DNA of 57,667 bases from Fibrobacter succinogenes (GCF_902779965.1 NZ_CACZDK010000036.1:1-57667), one strand, 5' to 3'. Counted from the stretch's first letter, positions 1 to 8,998 are shown. The notes: generated by a model from the letters alone, not told the origin. Numbers and translations are program-made.

Positions 1-442
1 AAGTTCTATCACTTGGGAATCCTTGATTCTAGAACTTGGAGTGAAAATGTGTCCGCAGGTCTTACAAAGCCACCGCTGCTTGCCCTGTTTAAGACCCTTT
101 TTGATGACCTTGTTTGACCCACAAAAAAAGCAAATTTTTCCCATAAAAGAAAAATTTGCTACAACGCCTTATAAATCAAAGGGTTACGAGAAATTTAGGT
201 ACCCAAATGTCATATAGGCCGTTTTCTACAATACGTTTGTATTGTAAAAATCTGCTATTTTTTAATACTGTTTAATAAAAATTGTTATTTTTTAATAAAA
301 ATCAATATTTTGTGTTGCAAAACTATTGCTTTTTTTAATTTAAGTTGTATATTTGATTTCAAGAACGGAACGGGCGCAAAGTCCGAAATTCGTTTTTGTA
401 ATACACGGCCATAACAAAAAGAGGCCGCTGTAAGGAGGAAAA
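1..442. other. AT-rich intergenic region upstream of module 1
   Basis: No convincing gene is seen. A 64-codon open frame at 23-217 has no good ribosome binding site and no recognisable motif. From about 240 the DNA is very AT-rich, with a direct repeat of TTTAATAAAAAT (around 268-310), and leads into the module 1 promoter and leader. Confidence 0.6.
326..353 (+). promoter_or_regulatory. Promoter of module 1
   Basis: TTGCTT at 326-331 and TATATT at 348-353 are 16 bp apart and resemble a sigma-70 type -35/-10 pair. The element occupies the same place, about 90 bp upstream of the regulator start, as the promoters of the other three modules. A CGGCC/GGCCG hairpin (406-410 with 423-427) in the leader ends just before the Shine-Dalgarno sequence. 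Confidence 0.6.
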
Positions 443-1273
443 ATGAAAGAAATATTGGAATATACGAGCTATCGCCAGTATATTGCGGATTACTACGCCG
501 ATAAAAAAGCGAAATCTGCGTTTACTTGGCAAGAGTTCGCTGACGAAGCCGGATTCTCTTCACGTGTTTATCTGAAATACGTGAGTGAAGGCCGCTTTAA
601 CTTGAGCGAAACGGCGACAGTTCGCGTTGCAGAGGCCATGCGCTTGGTGGACTACGAACGTGAATATTTCGCGGAAATGGTCCGGTTCGACCATGCGAAA
701 ACGGATGCCGAAAAGAAGGCCGCCTTTAACAACATGCTTGCCATTGGTGATGCGCACAAGGCTAAAATCTTGGAAGGCGATTCGTTCCGCTTTTTTGAAA
801 GCTGGAAAAATCCCGTTATCCGTGAACTCGCTCCATCAATGCCTGGCGCAAAACCGCTTGCGCTTGCTCATGCCTGCCGTCCAGAAATTACCGCCGCCGA
901 AGTCAGCGATGTGCTGAACTTTTTGGTCAAGGGCGGATTCCTTGAAAAAAATGACGAAGGCAACTATGTGCAAACGAATAAATCCTTGACGACGGGGCGC
1001 ATGGAAGTGACGCCGTTGGCGGTCCGCACGATGCACCGTCAAATGGGCGAACTCGCGCTCGAAGCGATCGAGGGTGTGGATCAGGATAAACGAAATTTCT
1101 CCGGTGTCACGTTTGGCATCACTAAAGAAGGCTACGATGAAATCGTGCAAGAAATTGCCGATTGCCGTAAAAGGGTCGTAGCCATTGCGAGAAAAAATGC
1201 CGCCACGGACGAAGTTTATCGTCTGAATATGCAGCTTTTCCCGCTGACGCAAAAACAAGATTTAAAAAAATAA
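443..1273 (+). CDS. TIGR02147-family putative regulator, module 1
   Basis: This 276-residue protein belongs to the TIGR02147/DUF4423 family, described first from Fibrobacter. Residues about 25-65 look like a Cro/CI-type helix-turn-helix (TWQEFADEAGFSS, then YLKYVSEGRFNLSE). The C-terminal region has the family block SFRFFESWKNPVIRELAPSM and a later MHRQMGELALEAIEG. There is no signal peptide, so it should be cytoplasmic. The start has a strong site (AAGGAGG, 433-439). The FISUMP lipoprotein follows 14 nt downstream in the same transcript. It is the most divergent of the four copies in its C-terminal third. DNA binding and control of the partner gene are inferences from the fold and gene order; no target is known. 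Confidence 0.9.
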   Translation: MKEILEYTSYRQYIADYYADKKAKSAFTWQEFADEAGFSSRVYLKYVSEGRFNLSETATVRVAEAMRLVDYEREYFAEMVRFDHAKTDAEKKAAFNNMLAIGDAHKAKILEGDSFRFFESWKNPVIRELAPSMPGAKPLALAHACRPEITAAEVSDVLNFLVKGGFLEKNDEGNYVQTNKSLTTGRMEVTPLAVRTMHRQMGELALEAIEGVDQDKRNFSGVTFGITKEGYDEIVQEIADCRKRVVAIARKNAATDEVYRLNMQLFPLTQKQDLKK

Positions 1274-1287
1274 ATAAGGAGGAATGT

Positions 1288-2943
1288 ATGAATTACTCAA
1301 AAATTAGCGGACAGTCTGTCTGCAAAATGGCGATGCTGCTCGCCTTTGTGTTCGCAGCGTGCTCGGAAAATAATGGCCCTGTTGCCGGTGGTACTGTCGA
1401 AGAAACTGGTTTGGAAAAAATTTCCCTTATTGGGCGTGCAATGCGGTTATCGCCTGCAGACAAAGATAAAGTGTTTGGGGGGTGGAGCAGTACTGCTAAA
1501 ATGGGCTCCATCATAAGAATGGCTGAACTCGATTCTGTTACGTTCGATACGACTGGTGTTGTTTATTATACAGAATGTGTAAATTCATCGGGAGAATTTA
1601 GCTTTGATAGTGTTTCGCTAAATAGTCCGTATGTTATGTTTGAACTTGCTCCTTACGCAGAAAATCCTGTGTATTGGTCTTGGAATGGTGTTTGGTCTTT
1701 TGATGATTATAATGCTTCGGAAGGGGTGTATGTGGCGACATATAGTGTCATTGTTGATGTTCGAGAAACGAGAGATATTGACATTAATGCAATGACTTAT
1801 TTGGAATCGGCTCGTATACTTTCTTTAGTGAAGCGGGGAAAGCGTTTTGCTGAAGCTAAGCGTCAGGCTGATAAGGAACTTCTTGATGATTTGGGTATGT
1901 ATGGAGATTCCTTTGATTTTGATAAGACTTCGTACGTTGAAAATAAAAATCATTTGTTCGTTTTAGATTACATTGAGGAAATGCTTTTTCAGTGGTCTGA
2001 AAAAAATTCAACGTTGTTGATTACTCAAGCGTTTGCCAATATGGGATCTTTGTCTGCGGTAGATTCTATAAAACAATTCTTGGTCGAAAAAATTTATTGG
2101 ATGAAGAACAGCGAAGAATTTTCTGATAGTGTTAAGAATGTTTTGTATAACATTGTGGCTGGAATGCATGGACTTGGAAGATGTACTGCTCAAAATGAGG
2201 GGAAAGGTGTAGAAGTCTTTGGAAATCCGGATCGCTATATGAATGTTTACTGTTTGTCTGGGCAATGGACTGTTTTGAATGGTCGCTATAAAATGGCGGA
2301 AATAGTGCCTACTACAATAGGAACGTTGGTTGATAGTCGTGATGGCATGGTATATAAAACAGTGACGTTTGATATTGATGGTCTGCCTCAAACTTGGATG
2401 GCCGAAAACTTGAGATATCGTGATGAAAACGTCCAGCCGATGAATTACTTTGATCCGCACTATGTTTCTTTGCGTCAAAAATCACGTAATTTTGACTTTT
2501 TAGAGTATGTTGCTTCTTTGGATTCTGCATATTGGAATACGGTGTCTGTATATAAGGAACCTGAATTGGTTGGCTATGATTCGTTGAAAGTTGAGGGGGA
2601 ACATTTCCGGGGAATATGTCCAGAAGGGTGGCATGTCCCGACTTTGAAAGAATGGTCTCGTTTGCTGTATCTTTTGGAACAAGCGACGGGTGGTTGTGCT
2701 AATTATGGTTGTAGTGATGATTTCGTTGAAAATGAATATTTGGGTTATCATGCGTCGAAGTATTTACCCCAGGTTGGATTTGGAGATTATTCCTATGAAT
2801 CTTTCGCCTTTGTAGTCCAATCAACGGATCGATGGGAGTTGAAAGCTATTGAAATGGCGGGTTGGAATGTTGAGGTGATGTATGGTTGGGATACGTATCT
2901 GTGGCCTTATGGCTATTTCTCCTTCCGTTGTGTTCAGGACTAA
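1288..2943 (+). CDS. FISUMP-domain lipoprotein, module 1
   Basis: This 551-residue protein has a lipoprotein signal peptide ending in VFAAC, with Cys25 as the lipidation site, so it is probably membrane-anchored outside the cytoplasm. An N-terminal domain (about 45-180) has the pattern KMGSIIRMAELDS...DTTG...SPYVMFE seen in all four module lipoproteins. The C-terminal part (about 350-551) is a FISUMP domain: YKTVTFDIDGLPQTWMAENL, then CPEGWHVPTLKEW, ending in FRCVQD. Its N-terminus matches module 4 (KISGQ.VCKM) rather than modules 2 and 3. Codon use is more AT-rich and less regular than in the regulator upstream. The function of FISUMP domains is not established; a surface or periplasmic role is inferred from the anchor alone. 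Confidence 0.88.
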   Translation: MNYSKISGQSVCKMAMLLAFVFAACSENNGPVAGGTVEETGLEKISLIGRAMRLSPADKDKVFGGWSSTAKMGSIIRMAELDSVTFDTTGVVYYTECVNSSGEFSFDSVSLNSPYVMFELAPYAENPVYWSWNGVWSFDDYNASEGVYVATYSVIVDVRETRDIDINAMTYLESARILSLVKRGKRFAEAKRQADKELLDDLGMYGDSFDFDKTSYVENKNHLFVLDYIEEMLFQWSEKNSTLLITQAFANMGSLSAVDSIKQFLVEKIYWMKNSEEFSDSVKNVLYNIVAGMHGLGRCTAQNEGKGVEVFGNPDRYMNVYCLSGQWTVLNGRYKMAEIVPTTIGTLVDSRDGMVYKTVTFDIDGLPQTWMAENLRYRDENVQPMNYFDPHYVSLRQKSRNFDFLEYVASLDSAYWNTVSVYKEPELVGYDSLKVEGEHFRGICPEGWHVPTLKEWSRLLYLLEQATGGCANYGCSDDFVENEYLGYHASKYLPQVGFGDYSYESFAFVVQSTDRWELKAIEMAGWNVEVMYGWDTYLWPYGYFSFRCVQD

Positions 2944-2971
2944 TTTTGTTCTAAAGCTTTAGAAATATTTG

Positions 2972-2980
2972 TTAGGAGGA
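2972..2980 (+). promoter_or_regulatory. Orphan Shine-Dalgarno-like site, module 1
   Basis: TTAGGAGGA has full complementarity to the 16S rRNA tail but no start codon or gene follows. The terminator hairpin begins six bases later. The same arrangement occurs in all four modules. Confidence 0.6.
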
Positions 2981-2985
2981 AAAAG

Positions 2986-3013
2986 GAAGACGGGGTTCGC
3001 CCCGTCTTCTTTT
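2986..3013 (+). terminator. Intrinsic terminator of module 1
   Basis: GAAGACGGGG (2986-2995), a TTCG tetraloop, and CCCCGTCTTC (3000-3009) form a perfect 10-bp stem followed by a T run. Confidence 0.9.
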
Positions 3014-3019
3014 ATGCAT

Positions 3020-3238
3020 TGTCTTCCCGGATTTATTCTGGGATCGGCATCTCGTCATTGCACTTCGTGCATGACCTATCGGCTCAACCATGCCAAAATG
3101 CAAGCATTTTGTCGCGGCACTCGCCTCATTGTCATTCCTCTTCGAGGCATGACTGCGGCGGGAATCAAATGCGAGTCCACAAGTGTCCTCTCGCTTGATT
3201 CCCTTGTATGTCATTCCGGCCCCCGAGCCGGAATCCCC
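3020..3238. repeat. Cluster of small extragenic palindromes
   Basis: Several short inverted repeats are stacked between convergent genes: a GTCAT-GCAC-TTC-GTGC-ATGAC hairpin around 3055-3074, a GTCATTCCTCTTCGAGG unit near 3130, and ATTCCGGC...GCCGGAAT around 3211-3236. Related units recur in other intergenic regions of the window, notably at 23,298-23,400. Confidence 0.7.
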
Positions 3239-4474
3239 TCAGAGTCTTAGTTTTAGTCCCGCAATTTGGCTTTCAAGTCTTGCTGCTTCTGCGTGTAGCT
3301 TTTGCAGAAACGCCGCTGTGGCGGGTGAATTGGCATCCTGTATGCGGTGATTCGCGCTTTTCAAGAACTTTTCGACTTGCTTGATGTCTTCGCGTGTTTT
3401 CTCATTGCAATAAGTTTCTGCCATGCGCTCGAAAATATATTCTTCGGCGGTTTTGGACAAGTGAATCATGTCGCTGTCGTAAAAGCGGTAGTCGCGCAAC
3501 TCGTCCATCACAATCTCGTAACTCGGGAAGTGTTCGACAAACGCTGGATTTTGTTGAGACTGCCCCGGATTTGTTACTGTGGTGTTGCGCGAAGCGCATG
3601 TTTGGTTCGCCTCGTCAATCTCTTGAATGACTTTATTAATTGCAAGTTGCAGCGTTGCCTTCGAAAGCGTGTTGTTGTGCGCGCCATCGCTCATGTGCCG
3701 TAACGGCGAAACCGTAAAGACGATATGAAATTCGTGACTTTCGCTTTTCCTGTTTTCCGTTGAATGGTCTTTTTCAACGCAGTCATTCTCGACCGAAGGG
3801 AGGGAATCCATCTTTTCTTGTTGCGGCCTTTGCGTAGGGGATCCATTAAATTTTGGTCGAAGGATCCTGTCATTTTTAATCTTGCATAATCCTTCCACAA
3901 TTTCACGAATTGCCGTCGCGGCTTCATCCACCGAAATCATCTGGCGCTCAAATAATCTCGGATTTTGCCTGTGGCAATTTGAAACCACCTGTCCGCGTGT
4001 TGTCTCGTTTGAACTTTCTCCATTTTCACAAGTTGATTTCAAAAAGTACACGAAGGCAGTCCCGAACGTGATGAATACAACATCGGCCTTTTGCAAAAAT
4101 TCACGTGCTTGCGTTGCTGCGTTATTCAGCTTGGCAATGCATTCCTCGCGAGTCTTGGCAGAAAGCGATCCATGGGCATCCCAGCAATGCCAAGATGCGC
4201 CGCAGTGTTCGGAGTCCGCATGATTTCCAAGACGCATGTCCTGAAAAACATCTTCTTCGTCGAACAGTTTCCCGTCGGCGATAGCCTTGATCTGTTTCGC
4301 CAACGAAAGCGGATTGTACACCGTCCCGAACGGATTAGCCAAAACTTTAAATTTCCGCGATGCAAATTGTGCCGAAATATTGTCCGCAAAACACGATCCG
4401 AAAAAAGCGAGTCGCGATTTGTAATCAATTTGCCAACTGAACGCGGGAATATCAATTTTCGTGAAAAAGTTCAT
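3239..4474 (-). CDS. GSCFA-domain family protein
   Basis: This 411-residue protein shows the family-naming motif at residues 26-30 (FFGSCFADNI), the block FITFGTAFVY, and the TVSPLRHMSDG block expected of GSCFA proteins (PF08885), which are thought to be related to SGNH/GDSL-type esterases. No signal peptide is seen. Residues about 203-231 form a polar, low-complexity stretch between the helix ending VEGLCKI and the strand HIVFTVSP. At DNA level this stretch carries palindromic sequences also found in intergenic regions (3782-3809, 3855-3867), which suggests an in-frame insertion. The gene converges on module 1 and is divergent from module 2. The substrate is unknown; an acyl- or carbohydrate-esterase role is only an inference. 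Confidence 0.85.
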   Translation of the reverse strand: MNFFTKIDIPAFSWQIDYKSRLAFFGSCFADNISAQFASRKFKVLANPFGTVYNPLSLAKQIKAIADGKLFDEEDVFQDMRLGNHADSEHCGASWHCWDAHGSLSAKTREECIAKLNNAATQAREFLQKADVVFITFGTAFVYFLKSTCENGESSNETTRGQVVSNCHRQNPRLFERQMISVDEAATAIREIVEGLCKIKNDRILRPKFNGSPTQRPQQEKMDSLPSVENDCVEKDHSTENRKSESHEFHIVFTVSPLRHMSDGAHNNTLSKATLQLAINKVIQEIDEANQTCASRNTTVTNPGQSQQNPAFVEHFPSYEIVMDELRDYRFYDSDMIHLSKTAEEYIFERMAETYCNEKTREDIKQVEKFLKSANHRIQDANSPATAAFLQKLHAEAARLESQIAGLKLRL

Positions 4475-5047
4475 GAAAAAAAATGTAGTAAAAAACTCTG
4501 TTTTTCAAAAAATGACGATTTTTACGTAATAATGACTGTGATTTTTTTATTCCTTACGTAATTTTTTAATGTTGTTCGAAATATTTTGATGGAAAAAGGG
4601 CTCTTGATGAGCTTTTCTTCTGATTTTACCAACAAATCTCTTCGTTTTGGGTGCGAAAGACGGCGCTTGGTGTCGCTTTGCGGGCTTTTATTCTAAAATT
4701 TGATTAATTTATCTTTAATTTTACGTAAAAAACTATCTAATTTCAAATTTTTTACGTAAAAAAATGACCAAAAGAGGATTTTTAGTGTGGGGAACCGTTG
4801 TTTGCGCGGCATTAGCGCGACATTTGCGTGTTTTCGCGCTTTTCCAGCGTATTTCTCGTTACGTCTTGAATATCCTAATTCATATTGTGAAAATTGATAA
4901 AATTCTAATTCTTTATAAAAATCTTTAAAATTTTGCGTAAAAATTGAATTTTATATTGTAAAACTGTTGATTTTTGAAAATTAATGAATTATATTTTGAA
5001 ACATCGAACAGTCAGTCCGGAAAAGAGACTGAGTGTAAGGAGGAAAA
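4475..5047. other. 573-bp AT-rich intergenic region with TTTTACGTAAAA palindromes
   Basis: No gene is seen. The palindrome TTACGTAA occurs at 4522-4529, 4554-4561, 4721-4728 and 4752-4759. The last two are extended (TTTTACGTAAAA, then TTTTTTACGTAAAAAAA). A further GCGTAAAAATTG lies near 4935. The module 2 promoter is at the right end. Confidence 0.75.
4967..4995 (+). promoter_or_regulatory. Promoter of module 2
   Basis: TTGATT (4967-4972) and TATATT (4990-4995) are separated by 17 bp. The position relative to the regulator start is similar to the promoters of modules 3 and 4. Confidence 0.7.
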
Positions 5048-5881
5048 ATGAAAGATATACTTGAATACAGGGACTACCGCCAGTATATCGCAGACTACTA
5101 TGCCGATCGAAAGGCTAAGTCTGCGTTTTCTTGGCAGGAGTTCGCTACTGCGGCGGGTTTCTCGTCGCCGGTTTACCTTAAATATGTGAGCGAAGGTCGC
5201 TTCAACTTGAGTGAGGAAGCTGCGATTCGCACGGCGCGTTCCATGCATCTCGCTGATTTCGAATGCGACTTCTTTGTGGAAATGGTCAAGTTTTGCCATG
5301 CAAAGACCGATGACGAAAAACGTTCTGCGTTCAGCAATATGCTCTCTATTGCAGAATCTCGCAAAATGAAAATTCTGGAGGGCGAGTCTTTCCGCTTTTT
5401 CGAAGACTGGAAAAATCCGGTGCTCCGCGAACTCGCTCCCGCGATGCCAGGTGCGAAGCCTTTGGCTCTTGCTCATGCCTGTCGTGAAAAAATCAGTGCT
5501 GCCGAAGTGAGCGAGACTTTGAATTTCTTGGTCAAGGCGGACCTTCTGAAAAAAGACAAAGACGGAAATTACGAACAAACGGATAAAGTCGTGACGACCG
5601 GTCCGATGGAAGTGACTCCACTGGCGGTTCGCGGAATGCATCGCCAAATGGGAGAATTCGCGTTGGACGCTATCGAGGGCGTGCCGCAGGACGAACGCCA
5701 TTTCTCGGGCCTTACGCTTGGCATTACCCGTGAGGCTTATCAGGAAATCGTGCAGAAAATAGCTGAGTTCCGTAAAGAAATCATCGAGATTGCAACACGT
5801 GAACCTGCAACAGACGAAGTTTACCGTCTGAACGTGCAGTTCTTCCCGATGACAAATAAAAGTTTAAATAAAAAGGATTAA
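5048..5881 (+). CDS. TIGR02147-family putative regulator, module 2
   Basis: This 277-residue paralogue of the module 1 regulator has the same opening (MKDILEYRDYRQYIADYYAD), helix-turn-helix-like region (SWQEFATAAGFSS, VYLKYVSEGRFNLSE) and C-terminal blocks (SFRFFEDWKNPVLRELAPAM; MHRQMGEFALDAIEG). The start is fixed by TAAGGAGGAAAA directly upstream. The stop codon TAA is itself the first part of the next gene's site (TAAGGAGG), so translation of the lipoprotein is probably coupled. It is closer to the module 3 and 4 copies in the segment after MHRQMGE (ERHFSGLTLGIT) than to module 1. Regulation of the adjacent lipoprotein is inferred, not shown. Confidence 0.9.
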   Translation: MKDILEYRDYRQYIADYYADRKAKSAFSWQEFATAAGFSSPVYLKYVSEGRFNLSEEAAIRTARSMHLADFECDFFVEMVKFCHAKTDDEKRSAFSNMLSIAESRKMKILEGESFRFFEDWKNPVLRELAPAMPGAKPLALAHACREKISAAEVSETLNFLVKADLLKKDKDGNYEQTDKVVTTGPMEVTPLAVRGMHRQMGEFALDAIEGVPQDERHFSGLTLGITREAYQEIVQKIAEFRKEIIEIATREPATDEVYRLNVQFFPMTNKSLNKKD

Positions 5882-5891
5882 GGAGGAAACT

Positions 5892-7811
5892 ATGAATAAC
5901 TTAAATCGTAACACGCTTGTGCGTGATTTCATCGGGGCGGTGTTCTGCTTGATGATGGCGTTTGCTCTTCTCATGATGTATTCGGGTTGCTCCGAAGACA
6001 ATTCTCCGATAAACGGTGCTCATGGTGGTGCCGCCGAAGAACAGGGCGTGTATGCTTTGGCGGGGCGAGCTGGCGATGTGTATCCTAAAGTGATGGGATT
6101 GGATGGGCTTGACTCAGTTTCTGGAATTAATGATGGACGTTTGGAGGTACCTGAAGGAACTGTCGTCGCTGTTTACGAATTGAATCCCCTAACTCTTGAA
6201 CCGAATGGTCGTGTTTTTTTGGATACCATCGACAATGGTGAAGGTCGTTTTGCGTTTGAAAATATTTTTTTGGGTAGCCCGTATGTATTGATTGAAATAC
6301 GGGATTCTTGCATTGCGTTTGATTGTCAAGAACGTGGTGTGTGGGGCTCTTCGTCTTATCAAACGTATGTTGAAGTTCCATGCGAATCCGTGATTGATTC
6401 CTCTTGGGGAGGAATTTGGCCTACCGATTGTGGCATTTTGGATTCTACCAAATATCCGGTTTCTTTAGGCGCTATAGTTGATGTACGGAATTACCAAGAA
6501 TCAGGTTCTTCGAAAATAAGCATTAACACATTAAGTTATCTGAAAATCCCGTTGTTGAAGAAATACTTTGCCGAAGGGATGTCTTTTGCTGCGGCGGGTA
6601 AAAAGGCGGAACAAGAAATCTTGGAAAACTTTGGCATTTATGAAGATTTGGGAGAATTTGAAAATGCTGAAAATGTAAATGGTGAATTGTCTTATGTTTT
6701 GCGGATGATTGTTCGAATTATAACTCTTGGTGATGCTTTCGTTTATAATTTTCCGATACCTTTTGATCGTTATTATTACATAACTTTTGCCGCAGCCAAT
6801 GCTTTTGGGAGTGACATGGAGCAGGTTTATTTGAATAAGATAAAGATGCTTGATTATGGAATAGGCTATTATTTACAAGAAATTGGTGTTGGTCGATGCA
6901 CAGAATCTCGTGAAAATGAAGTCTATAAAATACTAGGGCATGAGTATATGTCGGTTGTTTGCCGTTCCGGTAAGTGGAAACCGGGGCGTAAAAAGTTAGA
7001 ATACTCTAGCGGAGTGATGACGGACGCGCGCGATGGCAAAACATATAAGACTGTCACGTATAATTGGGGCGATATTACGCAGACGTGGATGGCCGAAAAT
7101 CTGAACTATACAGATGCGACATCTAGTAAAACGTGCTGGGATGGTGATTCTTCTTGTGATTATGGCCGTTATTATACGTGGCGAACTGCGATGGATTTGG
7201 ATTGGTCTTCTATAAAAATGACGTCTCGTATTCATGAATTTATATGGAATGATGCCGACAGTACTTATAAGGATAAATGGGAAACCGTGGCTGTAGAGGA
7301 TATGTGTTTGAAGAAAGGTTATCTTGAAGGCGCAAGTGATAGTGTAAAGTATGCTTATTGCTATGTAAAATCACCGGATGGCAAATGTGTGGCTAATGAT
7401 ACCGCAGATAACGTTTACAGTTATTGTTATAGAAAGTATGATGGTTGTCACTTGGATTTGTCGGAATCTGTTTTCCGAACAAAGCCTGTTGCTTATCGCG
7501 GTGTGTGCCCGGAAGGATGGAGAATCCCCAATAAGGAAGATTGGGAAATCTTGGGGCAAAATGTTGCCGCACGAGGAGCCTCGTTTACCGATGTCTATGG
7601 AAGCGGTTTCGGATATACTGCGCCGATGAGCGACGTCAGGTATGCTTTGGTTCCTAGCGAGAATGATGTAGGCCGTATCTCCTTTACGGCTTTTGTTGGA
7701 AGTGAGAACGTTTCTATAGATATGTATATGAATTTTACAGATGCTCCTAGGAATGCACTCCCGTTCTTTGTGCTAAATAATGAAATGTTTGTTCGCTGCA
7801 TCAAAAATTGA
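5892..7811 (+). CDS. FISUMP-domain lipoprotein, module 2
   Basis: This 639-residue lipoprotein has a long signal sequence ending MMYSGC (Cys about 34), unlike the short VFAAC type of modules 1 and 4 but like module 3. The N-terminal domain keeps the pattern of a typed value followed by DTIDNGEGRFAFENIFLGSP. It is enlarged by a Cys-containing insertion around residues 140-195. A conserved helical segment follows (KYFAEGMSFAAAGKKAEQEI). The FISUMP domain starts near residue 377 (DGKTYKTVTYNWGDITQTWM), with CYRKYDGCH and CPEGWRIPNKEDW further on, and ends in FVRCIKN. The CRSGKW and CIKN cysteines recur in its paralogues and may form disulfides. Function is unknown; surface exposure is inferred. 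Confidence 0.88.
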   Translation: MNNLNRNTLVRDFIGAVFCLMMAFALLMMYSGCSEDNSPINGAHGGAAEEQGVYALAGRAGDVYPKVMGLDGLDSVSGINDGRLEVPEGTVVAVYELNPLTLEPNGRVFLDTIDNGEGRFAFENIFLGSPYVLIEIRDSCIAFDCQERGVWGSSSYQTYVEVPCESVIDSSWGGIWPTDCGILDSTKYPVSLGAIVDVRNYQESGSSKISINTLSYLKIPLLKKYFAEGMSFAAAGKKAEQEILENFGIYEDLGEFENAENVNGELSYVLRMIVRIITLGDAFVYNFPIPFDRYYYITFAAANAFGSDMEQVYLNKIKMLDYGIGYYLQEIGVGRCTESRENEVYKILGHEYMSVVCRSGKWKPGRKKLEYSSGVMTDARDGKTYKTVTYNWGDITQTWMAENLNYTDATSSKTCWDGDSSCDYGRYYTWRTAMDLDWSSIKMTSRIHEFIWNDADSTYKDKWETVAVEDMCLKKGYLEGASDSVKYAYCYVKSPDGKCVANDTADNVYSYCYRKYDGCHLDLSESVFRTKPVAYRGVCPEGWRIPNKEDWEILGQNVAARGASFTDVYGSGFGYTAPMSDVRYALVPSENDVGRISFTAFVGSENVSIDMYMNFTDAPRNALPFFVLNNEMFVRCIKN

Positions 7812-7836
7812 ATTTGATCCCCAAAAAACATGAGTG

Positions 7837-7963
7837 TAAGGAGGAAATGTGGGACAGGAGACGGGCTTCGGCCCGCCTTCTTTTTTTTGCTTTGGTCGAA
7901 GATGGTGTCATGGCGGACTTGATCCGCCATCTCTATACCTATTTGCTAATAACTAAAAACTAG
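7837..7963 (+). other. Orphan Shine-Dalgarno with a 38-codon mini-ORF over the terminator, module 2
   Basis: TAAGGAGGAAATG (7837-7849) is a complete ribosome binding site and start codon. The frame from 7847 reads MWDRRRASARLLFF and ends at 7963, running through the terminator stem. Module 3 has the same arrangement with a similar peptide start. Modules 1 and 4 keep the AGGAGGA but have no ATG. The similarity of the two peptides is explained by the shared hairpin, so I do not call a gene. Confidence 0.35.
7857..7888 (+). terminator. Intrinsic terminator of module 2
   Basis: GGAGACGGGC, loop TTCG and GCCCGCCTTC form a 10-bp stem with one A-C mismatch, followed by eight T residues. Confidence 0.9.
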
Positions 7964-8070
7964 TAACTATAAACTATCTTATCTGTATCACAGAAAATGC
8001 AAAAAATTTTATAAAAATAACAAAAATGCTTAAATTTAAATAAAAACGTAAAATATTTATCCTTAAACTG
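7889..8070. repeat. ATGGCGGA hairpin and AT-rich spacer
   Basis: ATGGCGGA (7910-7917) and TCCGCCAT (7923-7930) form an 8-bp hairpin, which also occurs at 23,276-23,296. A run of CTA/AAC-type short repeats follows (AATAACTAAAAACTAGTAAC, 7948-7967), and then AT-rich DNA up to the module 3 promoter. No gene is seen. Confidence 0.65.
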
Positions 8071-8099
8071 TTGACTTTTTAAATTTTTTGTTTTATATT
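8071..8099 (+). promoter_or_regulatory. Promoter of module 3
   Basis: TTGACT (8071-8076) and TATATT (8094-8099) with a 17-bp spacer form a near-consensus pair. The leader that follows contains ACGGCTCGGAC, close to ACGGCACGGAC in module 4, and both leaders end in GCTGTTTGTG before the ribosome binding site. Confidence 0.8.
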
Positions 8100-8158
8100 T
8101 CAGGTTGTAAACGGCTCGGACTTTAAAATCAAGAGGCTGTTTGTGTTAGGAGGAATAA

Positions 8159-8989
8159 ATGAAGGATGTACTAGAGTACACGAACTATCACCAGTACATC
8201 GCAGATTACTATGCCGAAAAAAAGGCGAAATCTGCGTTTACTTGGCAAACTTTTACGCGAGCGGCGGGCTTCTCGTCGCCTGTGTTCCTGAAATACGTGA
8301 GCGAAGGCCGCTCGAATCTGAGCGAAGATACTGCGTATCAAGTAGCCAATGCCATGGGGCTTGCTGGCTACGAACAAGAATATTTTGCCGAAATGGTCAA
8401 GTTCGACCATGCCAAAACGGATGATGAAAAAAAATCTGCGTTCAACAGGATGCTTGCCATTGCCGATGTTCATAAAGTCAGAATTATTGAAGGTGATTCT
8501 TTCCGCTATTTCGAAAGCTGGAAAAATCCGGTGCTCCGCGAACTTGCTCCTTCAATGCCGGGGGCTAAGCCCCTGGCACTTGCCCGTGCTTGCCGCCCCA
8601 AAATTTCTGCTGCAGAAGTCAGCGAATCGCTCAGCTTTTTGGTCAAGGCCAATTTGCTTCAAAAGGACAAAAGCGGAAATTACGTACAGACTGAAAAATC
8701 TGTGACTACCGGCCCCATGGACGTGACGCCCGTGGCTGTTCGCGGAATGCATCGTCAAATGGGTGAATTTGCGCTTGATGCCATTGAAGGCGTGCCGCAA
8801 AATGAACGCCATTTCTCGGGCCTTACGCTTGGCATTACTCAAAGCGCCTACGATGAAATTGTTCAAGAAATTGCGGAATTTCGTAAAAGGATTGTAGCGA
8901 TTGCAACAAGGGATGATGATGCGGATGAAGTTTATCGCTTGAACGTGCAGTTTTTCCCGATGACAAAAAAGAGTGTTAATAAGGATTAG
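8159..8989 (+). CDS. TIGR02147-family putative regulator, module 3
   Basis: This 276-residue paralogue begins MKDVLEYTNYHQYIADYYAE. The helix-turn-helix-like segment reads TWQTFTRAAGFSS then FLKYVSEGRSNLSE, and the C-terminal blocks SFRYFESWKNPVLRELAPSM and MHRQMGEFALDAIEG are kept. The start is set by TTAGGAGGA ten bases upstream. Its stop TAG overlaps the AGGAGG of the lipoprotein gene. Most differences from the other copies fall in the recognition-helix neighbourhood (residues 45-65), so the copies could bind different targets. That is an inference. Confidence 0.9.
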   Translation: MKDVLEYTNYHQYIADYYAEKKAKSAFTWQTFTRAAGFSSPVFLKYVSEGRSNLSEDTAYQVANAMGLAGYEQEYFAEMVKFDHAKTDDEKKSAFNRMLAIADVHKVRIIEGDSFRYFESWKNPVLRELAPSMPGAKPLALARACRPKISAAEVSESLSFLVKANLLQKDKSGNYVQTEKSVTTGPMDVTPVAVRGMHRQMGEFALDAIEGVPQNERHFSGLTLGITQSAYDEIVQEIAEFRKRIVAIATRDDDADEVYRLNVQFFPMTKKSVNKD

Positions 8990-8998
8990 GAGGATATC

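Noticed and set aside
23-217. 64-codon open frame at the left edge
   Set aside because: No ribosome binding site, no recognisable motif and an unusual composition with four Cys and a basic tail; it could be a chance frame or the remnant of an older gene, so it is not called.
5012-5701. Long minus-strand open frames opposite the TIGR02147 genes (also 836-1258, 8552-9436)
   Set aside because: They mirror the codon pattern of the real genes, lack ribosome binding sites and show no motifs.
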